From NCBI RefSeq assembly GCF_007830595.1, contig NZ_VLLD01000011.1: a stretch of DNA of 64,000 bases, one strand, 5' to 3'. The notes beneath the pieces were generated by a model. The model made no database searches, was not told the origin of the DNA, and was given only the letters and a program-made list of their open reading frames with translations. The DNA is from Treponema_B putidum (GTDB taxonomy: Bacteria > Spirochaetota > Spirochaetia > Treponematales > Treponemataceae). Position numbers and translations under genes: made by a program. This document shows positions 59,467 to 64,000 of the stretch, in pieces (position 1 is the stretch's first letter; every line of letters starts with the position of its first letter).

Positions 59467-61305
59467 TTATCTTAAAAGCTTTTCAATTTCCTCTTCCTTA
59501 TAATATTGAGCTTGTGCGTTCCAGAGTTCACTGTATTTACCCTCTTTGTCTTGAAGAAGAGCATCGTGGGAGCCTTGCTGTACCAACTTGCCTTCATCAA
59601 AGACTGCAATCTCATCGCAGAATTTACATGAAGAAAGACGGTGCGAAATATAAACGGCTGTTTTGTTTCCTATGATTGTATCAAACTTTGAATAAATTTC
59701 AAACTCTGAAATCGGGTCGAGGGCGGCGGTCGGCTCATCTAGTATTATAAAGGGAGAGTCTTTATAAATAGCTCTTGCCATCGCAATCTTTTGAGCTTCG
59801 CCGCCGGATATTTCAACGCCTCCTTCTTCATAGTCTTGATAGAGATAGGTTTTTAAACCTTGCGGCATTTTTTGTAAAGTCTTTTCGAAGCCTGCTTTGG
59901 TTAAGGCGTCTTCAGCTCTTTTTTCATCATATTCCATCGAAGCTGAAATATTTTGTCCCAACATAAAAGAGAAAAGTTTAAAATCCTGAAAGACTACCGA
60001 AAATATATCCAGATACTCGTTATAATCATACTTTTGGATATTGATACCGTTTAATAAAATTTCGCCATCCGTCGGATCATAAAAGCGGGTGAGGAGTTTT
60101 ATCAAAGTAGTCTTTCCGCTGCCATTCATGCCGACTATGGCAAGCCTTTGTCCTATTTTAAATTTTAAGTTCACATTTTGTAGAACATATTTTGAGGTTT
60201 TAGGATATTTAAAACCGACATTTTTAAATTCAAACTCATATTCATTGTCATCTCTTTTTTCGATAGGAAGAGAGCCTTCGTATTTTCCGTTAGATAAATT
60301 AAGATAATCGAAGATGGTCTTAAAATAATCTTTATTGGCATAAAGGCTTGAAATAGACATGATGATAAGAGTTACGGCATCGGCAGTTAATACTGCAATG
60401 CCCGTATACTGAACAATATCTCCCAACTCGATAAGACCGTAATAGGCTTTGAATCCTGCATAAAAGTATACAAGCAAAGAAGAAAAAATTGTCATCAGTC
60501 CCGTTTGAATATTGCACTTAAATAAATTATGAGACATCCGGTTATAAAAATTTTTCGTATTATTATTAACATGTTTAAGCACACTTGTAAGTAAATTATA
60601 ATTATAAAGACGGACATCCTTTCCCGATTTATAATCATCGTTTATTTTTATATATTCGCGGAGTAGTCTATTTAAAAATACGACATCCTTATCAAACATT
60701 GCTTGCATTTTGATATTAAATTTTTTGGAAGCCAGTATTGAAATAAGGCTGAACGAGAAAAATAAAAGAATAAAAATCGTATTCCATAACCAATTAGCTA
60801 TAGGAATAAGTTCCGATTGCATCGTAAAAAGATTTATGGAAAAAATTATTGCAAAAATAAAAGTCAATACCGAATTTATTATTGCACCGAAATGTCTGCC
60901 TACATGATAGATACCGTAATTTCCGAAGTTGTCATATTCTCTCATCTTTGTAAGACCCAACTGAAGATCAGTGTCTTCCAAAAATTCGTAATCGAGTTTC
61001 ATAGTTTTTTTATTTATTTCCATATCCCTTTTATACAGTATGATACGGAATCTGTTAGTTTGAGTCTCTTCTGAAAATCTTTTTATCAAGATTAAAACAA
61101 AGTTACTTATAAGAGCTATAAGACAGAGAAATAATATTTCTTCTTTTGTTTTGCCCTTTACAAAAGCATTGATGATGAGCTTTACCAAGTAAAGGTTTAT
61201 AAAAATATCGGCTGAACTTACAATTTGTTCTAAAATTAACGATGTAAATAAAACCTTATCCGTTTTATAAGAAAATTTAATAATATCTTTTATACCTGTT
61301 TTCAT
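59467..61305 (-). CDS. ABC exporter half, second subunit
   Basis: The 612-residue fused permease/ATPase has six helices in the first 320 residues, then GMNGSGKTTLIKLL (Walker A), ISGGEAQKIAMARAI (signature), FIILDEPTAALDP (Walker B) and VYISHRLSSCKF (H-loop). It starts 1 base from the end of the upstream partner, so the two probably form a heterodimer. The substrate is unknown; related pairs export peptides or lipids. Confidence 0.9.
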   Translation of the reverse strand: MKTGIKDIIKFSYKTDKVLFTSLILEQIVSSADIFINLYLVKLIINAFVKGKTKEEILFLCLIALISNFVLILIKRFSEETQTNRFRIILYKRDMEINKKTMKLDYEFLEDTDLQLGLTKMREYDNFGNYGIYHVGRHFGAIINSVLTFIFAIIFSINLFTMQSELIPIANWLWNTIFILLFFSFSLISILASKKFNIKMQAMFDKDVVFLNRLLREYIKINDDYKSGKDVRLYNYNLLTSVLKHVNNNTKNFYNRMSHNLFKCNIQTGLMTIFSSLLVYFYAGFKAYYGLIELGDIVQYTGIAVLTADAVTLIIMSISSLYANKDYFKTIFDYLNLSNGKYEGSLPIEKRDDNEYEFEFKNVGFKYPKTSKYVLQNVNLKFKIGQRLAIVGMNGSGKTTLIKLLTRFYDPTDGEILLNGINIQKYDYNEYLDIFSVVFQDFKLFSFMLGQNISASMEYDEKRAEDALTKAGFEKTLQKMPQGLKTYLYQDYEEGGVEISGGEAQKIAMARAIYKDSPFIILDEPTAALDPISEFEIYSKFDTIIGNKTAVYISHRLSSCKFCDEIAVFDEGKLVQQGSHDALLQDKEGKYSELWNAQAQYYKEEEIEKLLR

Positions 61306-61306
61306 T

Positions 61307-63109
61307 TTATTTTATTCCTTTATTTTTATTGTCTTGATAGTATGAGCTTTGTATATCGAACATTTTTTTATATTCTCCGTTTTGTTTTATCAAGTCCGAA
61401 TGACTTCCTTCTTCTATTATTTTACCGTTTTCGATTAAAATAATCCTATCGCAAAAACGAGTTGATGCCAGTCTATGCGAAATAAAGATTGAAGTTTTAT
61501 CCTTTGTCATATTATTGTACTCGGAATAAATTTGACTTTCCGCTATAGGGTCGAGAGCCGCTGTAGGTTCATCTAAAATAGAAATAGGACCCTTTTTATA
61601 TAGAGCTCTTGCAAGCATAAGACGCTGCTCCTGTCCGCCTGAAAGGTCTATCGAATTAGGCCAAACTCCTTTTACAAGATAGGTGTTTTCCTTTTCGTTT
61701 AAGTTCTCAATAATTTTTTGTAAGCCTGATTGTTTTAGGGCAGAATCAAAGTCATCTTGGTTAAATTTTTTATTTCCTGCGGTAACCAGGTTTTTAATAG
61801 TATCTGGTAAAACATACATATCCTGAAAAACAGTTGAAAATAAAGAATAGTATTCATCAATATTGTATTCGTTTATATTTTTTCCGTTTAATAAAACTTC
61901 GCCTTCAGTGGGTTGAAGCAGATTCATTATCAAACAGGTTAGGGTAGTTTTTCCCGCTCCATTTACTCCGACTATTGCAAGTTTTTCTTTATCTTCTATG
62001 CGTAAATTTAAATCTTTAAAAATATATCTCTCAGATTCGCCATATTTAAAAGAAACATTTTTTAATTCTATATCGAATTTTTTAGGAAGAAGAATGCCTT
62101 TACCTTTGGTTAATCCGTCATCAAGCTCGCAAAAATCGCGGTAATAGTCTATGCTTAAAGTTTCTCTTTTTAAGTTAGTAATCTGCGAAATAATTCCCAA
62201 TAGCCAGCCTGAAAATGTTTTTATAATAGAAAATAAAAAGATAAATTCTCCTATGCCTATTTCTTTGTTTAAAACCATTCCGGTTAAATAAATATAGGCA
62301 AGACCGTCTCTTAAAAATATAAAAAGAGCCGATATAATGGCACCGATAAAATTTACGGTTTTTATTTTTCCGTAACATTTGTTTATTATTTTTAAAGAAC
62401 TCTTATATGCTTGCACTATCCAAGTTTCTATCTTGTAGAGTTTTATATCTTTAGCAAATTTATAATCACAAGCCCTTTGCGTAAGATACCTCATCTTATG
62501 ATGTTCTTTTTTTAAGACTTCATTTATTTCTTTATTCTTTTTTATCTCATATTTTCCGTAAAAATAACTTACTGTTCCCGATATAAAAATTAATCCGATA
62601 AGAATAGGATTAATAGAAACAATAAGGCTTCCGAAAAAGAAGATGCCGACAATACTTACAATGAGGCTGCTTATCTTTTTCGGGAATTGCTGGCTTATTG
62701 AGTAGTCATTATCTACCATATCTCTTGCTTTTTCCAAACTTAAAATTCCTTCTTGTGAAGCAATATTTTTATATGACATCGTCCACATTTTTTTGTAAAG
62801 CTCTGTCATGAGCTCTATTCTCCGGTAAGATCCGCGGCAATTAAACCTTGCATTCAGGAAGGTTTCAAGAGCTTTTAAGGCTGCTACAATAAAGGCTATA
62901 ATCAAAAAATTTTGAATAAAGACGGAAATTCCTGCCTTATTTTGAATCGATTCTATTACCGCCCTCGGCAAGTAGGCACTTGCAAGAGGCGAAAAAACAA
63001 AGACAGGTATGTACAAAACCATTAGACTAAAAAGAATCTTATCGGTTTTAAGAATGTTTTTTAGCATATAAAGGCAGTTTTTTATAATCCCTCTTTCTTT
63101 TGACTCCAT
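61307..63109 (-). CDS. ABC exporter half, first subunit
   Basis: The start is placed at ATG 63109 with GGAGG 9 bases upstream (a longer frame reaches 63142). The ATPase half has GVNGAGKTTLTCLI, LSGGQEQRLMLARAL, SILDEPTAALDP and IFISHRLASTRF. Architecture and sequence parallel the next gene, indicating a duplicated pair. It leads a four-gene operon with the second half-exporter, DHH and TraB genes. Confidence 0.9.
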   Translation of the reverse strand: MESKERGIIKNCLYMLKNILKTDKILFSLMVLYIPVFVFSPLASAYLPRAVIESIQNKAGISVFIQNFLIIAFIVAALKALETFLNARFNCRGSYRRIELMTELYKKMWTMSYKNIASQEGILSLEKARDMVDNDYSISQQFPKKISSLIVSIVGIFFFGSLIVSINPILIGLIFISGTVSYFYGKYEIKKNKEINEVLKKEHHKMRYLTQRACDYKFAKDIKLYKIETWIVQAYKSSLKIINKCYGKIKTVNFIGAIISALFIFLRDGLAYIYLTGMVLNKEIGIGEFIFLFSIIKTFSGWLLGIISQITNLKRETLSIDYYRDFCELDDGLTKGKGILLPKKFDIELKNVSFKYGESERYIFKDLNLRIEDKEKLAIVGVNGAGKTTLTCLIMNLLQPTEGEVLLNGKNINEYNIDEYYSLFSTVFQDMYVLPDTIKNLVTAGNKKFNQDDFDSALKQSGLQKIIENLNEKENTYLVKGVWPNSIDLSGGQEQRLMLARALYKKGPISILDEPTAALDPIAESQIYSEYNNMTKDKTSIFISHRLASTRFCDRIILIENGKIIEEGSHSDLIKQNGEYKKMFDIQSSYYQDNKNKGIK

Positions 63110-63142
63110 AAGAGTTGCCCTCCAATGAGCCTTATTATACAA

Positions 63143-63520
63143 TAAAAACTAAGGTTTTGGGAGAGAATGGCGTAGATGGTATCAGATTTGACGCAAACGG
63201 TTTTTTGAAACGGCGGGCATCTTCTGCGTCGCACGGCAAAAAAGTGTCCTCGACGTATACCCGATACGCCTGCGGTACTTTTTTGCCTGACTCCTTGTAC
63301 TTACCTCGCCTATTTTCAAAAAGATTATTCAGCAAAGAGTATTGTATTGCAAAGATGCAAAGGAATTTTGATGGCGGTTTAATAAATCTTTTCTACATTT
63401 ACCCTTCGAGGGCGTACCGGGTTCTGGAGTTTCTTTTCTTAGTAAATTTAGTATAAATTCAAACATTTTTTTATAATTTACTATTTTTTTCAAATAATAA
63501 CTATAAATATAATGGGAGAA
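63143..63520. other. gene-free, unusual GC-richer stretch; possible dispersed repeat
   Basis: This stretch between the ABC operon and the nuclease gene is visibly richer in G/C than its flanks for its first 170 bases. It has an 11-base inverted repeat, GGCAAAAAAGT (63235-63245) and ACTTTTTTGCC (63277-63287). Short frames on either strand have no ribosome sites or known motifs. It could be a repeat or element remnant. No promoter or RNA was identified with confidence. Confidence 0.4.
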
Positions 63521-63525
63521 AGCAA

Positions 63526-64000
63526 ATGCTAAAAAAATTTGAAGATTTAACATTTACGGATGATTTTATGTTTTGTAAAATCATGCAAAATGAAGATTTA
63601 TGCAAAGGGCTTATTGAAATGATATTATCAGATACAATAGGAAAAATTACCTATATCTCGGTACAACATAATATTAACACCTATGAACAGGCAAAGTCCG
63701 TACGGTTTGATGTTTTGGTGCAGGCAGAAGATGGTAAACTTTATGATATAGAAATGCAGGTAAGCAATGAACGCAATATCCCGAAGCGTATGCGGTTTTA
63801 CCAAGCTGCCATAGATATCTCGTTTTTGGACAAAGGTAATTCCTATAATAACTTAAATGACAGCATTATAATTTTTATCTGCTTGTTTGATGTTATAGGC
63901 AAAAATAGGCCTATTTATACCTTTGAAAACCTTTGTATAGAGGACAAAAATACCCCTTTACAAGACGGCACTCTAAAGGTTATAATAAATGCAGAGGCCT
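63526..64000 (+). CDS. Rpn-family PD-(D/E)XK nuclease / transposase-like protein, 3'-truncated by window edge
   Basis: The frame from the ATG at 63526 (GGGAGAA upstream) is open to the end of the window, giving at least 158 residues. It begins MLKKFEDLTFTDDFMFCKIM and has VRFDVLVQAEDGKLYDIEMQ, the D and E-x-Q of the PDDEXK_2 (Rpn/recombination-promoting nuclease) family, followed by KRMRFYQAAID. These genes occur in many copies and help recombination or act in conflict. The end is not visible. Confidence 0.85.
   Translation, partial: MLKKFEDLTFTDDFMFCKIMQNEDLCKGLIEMILSDTIGKITYISVQHNINTYEQAKSVRFDVLVQAEDGKLYDIEMQVSNERNIPKRMRFYQAAIDISFLDKGNSYNNLNDSIIIFICLFDVIGKNRPIYTFENLCIEDKNTPLQDGTLKVIINAEA

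Noticed and set aside
63135..63335. Minus-strand frame of 66 codons in the intergenic block, and the plus-strand frame opposite it
   Set aside because: No ribosome site or known motif, and both strands are open over the same GC-richer block; better treated as a possible repeat.

Overview
The window looks like chromosomal DNA of an oral or gut treponeme, close to Treponema denticola. It is AT-rich and has well-spaced bacterial -10/-35 promoters. It carries a FlgM-like anti-sigma-28 protein, many lipoproteins and outer-membrane-type proteins, and the hcp/HcpR pair of anaerobes. The species call is inferred from gene content and protein style, not from a database search. No rRNA, CRISPR array or complete insertion sequence was seen. 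One tRNA (Cys, anticodon GCA) is present.

Layout. Positions 1-970 hold the end of a TolC-like efflux gene broken by a frameshift. Positions 1022-3255 (minus) hold a CmpB-type membrane protein coupled to a GH29 fucosidase. Positions 3334-4950 hold an AAA-ATPase-like/PD-(D/E)XK protein. Positions 4951-8882 form a nitrosative-stress locus: hcp behind an HcpR-type operator and a long hairpin-rich leader, the convergent regulator HcpR, and a divergent cytoplasmic DUF1858/solute-binding-like protein. Positions 8935-13154 carry birA, a medium-chain acyl-CoA synthetase and fabF. Positions 13392-18524 form an AT-rich accessory island: an AbrB/PIN toxin-antitoxin pair, a HIT relic, an endonuclease/exonuclease/phosphatase protein, a McrB/McrC type IV restriction pair and a possible antitoxin relic.

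Positions 18602-37371 are mostly housekeeping and metabolic: S9 peptidase, glycogen debranching enzyme, a three-domain ATPase/cNMP-sensor protein, an mtnN-aroB-nifS operon, asparaginase, an ABC exporter with a zinc-ribbon membrane protein, rsmI, a FlgM-like protein, a secreted unknown, gltX, an LRR lipoprotein and glycerate kinase. Positions 37475-48834 hold copA with a fused CopZ-like tail, a cytidylate-kinase-like protein, a Nudix hydrolase, a Dps/peroxiredoxin oxidative-stress pair, folD, a beta-barrel protein and lipoprotein, rarA, an M42 peptidase and a LysM lipoprotein. Positions 48959-64000 hold fhs, glyQS, a CDP-alcohol phosphotransferase, a GH3/GNAT operon, tRNA-Cys, a four-gene minus-strand operon (two ABC half-exporters, DHH phosphoesterase, TraB family) and the start of an Rpn-type nuclease that runs off the end.

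How the parts fit. Three stress modules stand out: Hcp/HcpR (NO or hydroxylamine), Dps/peroxiredoxin (iron and peroxide) and CopA (copper). folD and fhs together supply one-carbon folate chemistry. The most unusual signals are the four-hairpin hcp leader, whose last hairpin recurs before glyQS; the internal ribosome binding site in copA that could yield a separate CopZ; and the mixed defence island with decayed gene fragments.
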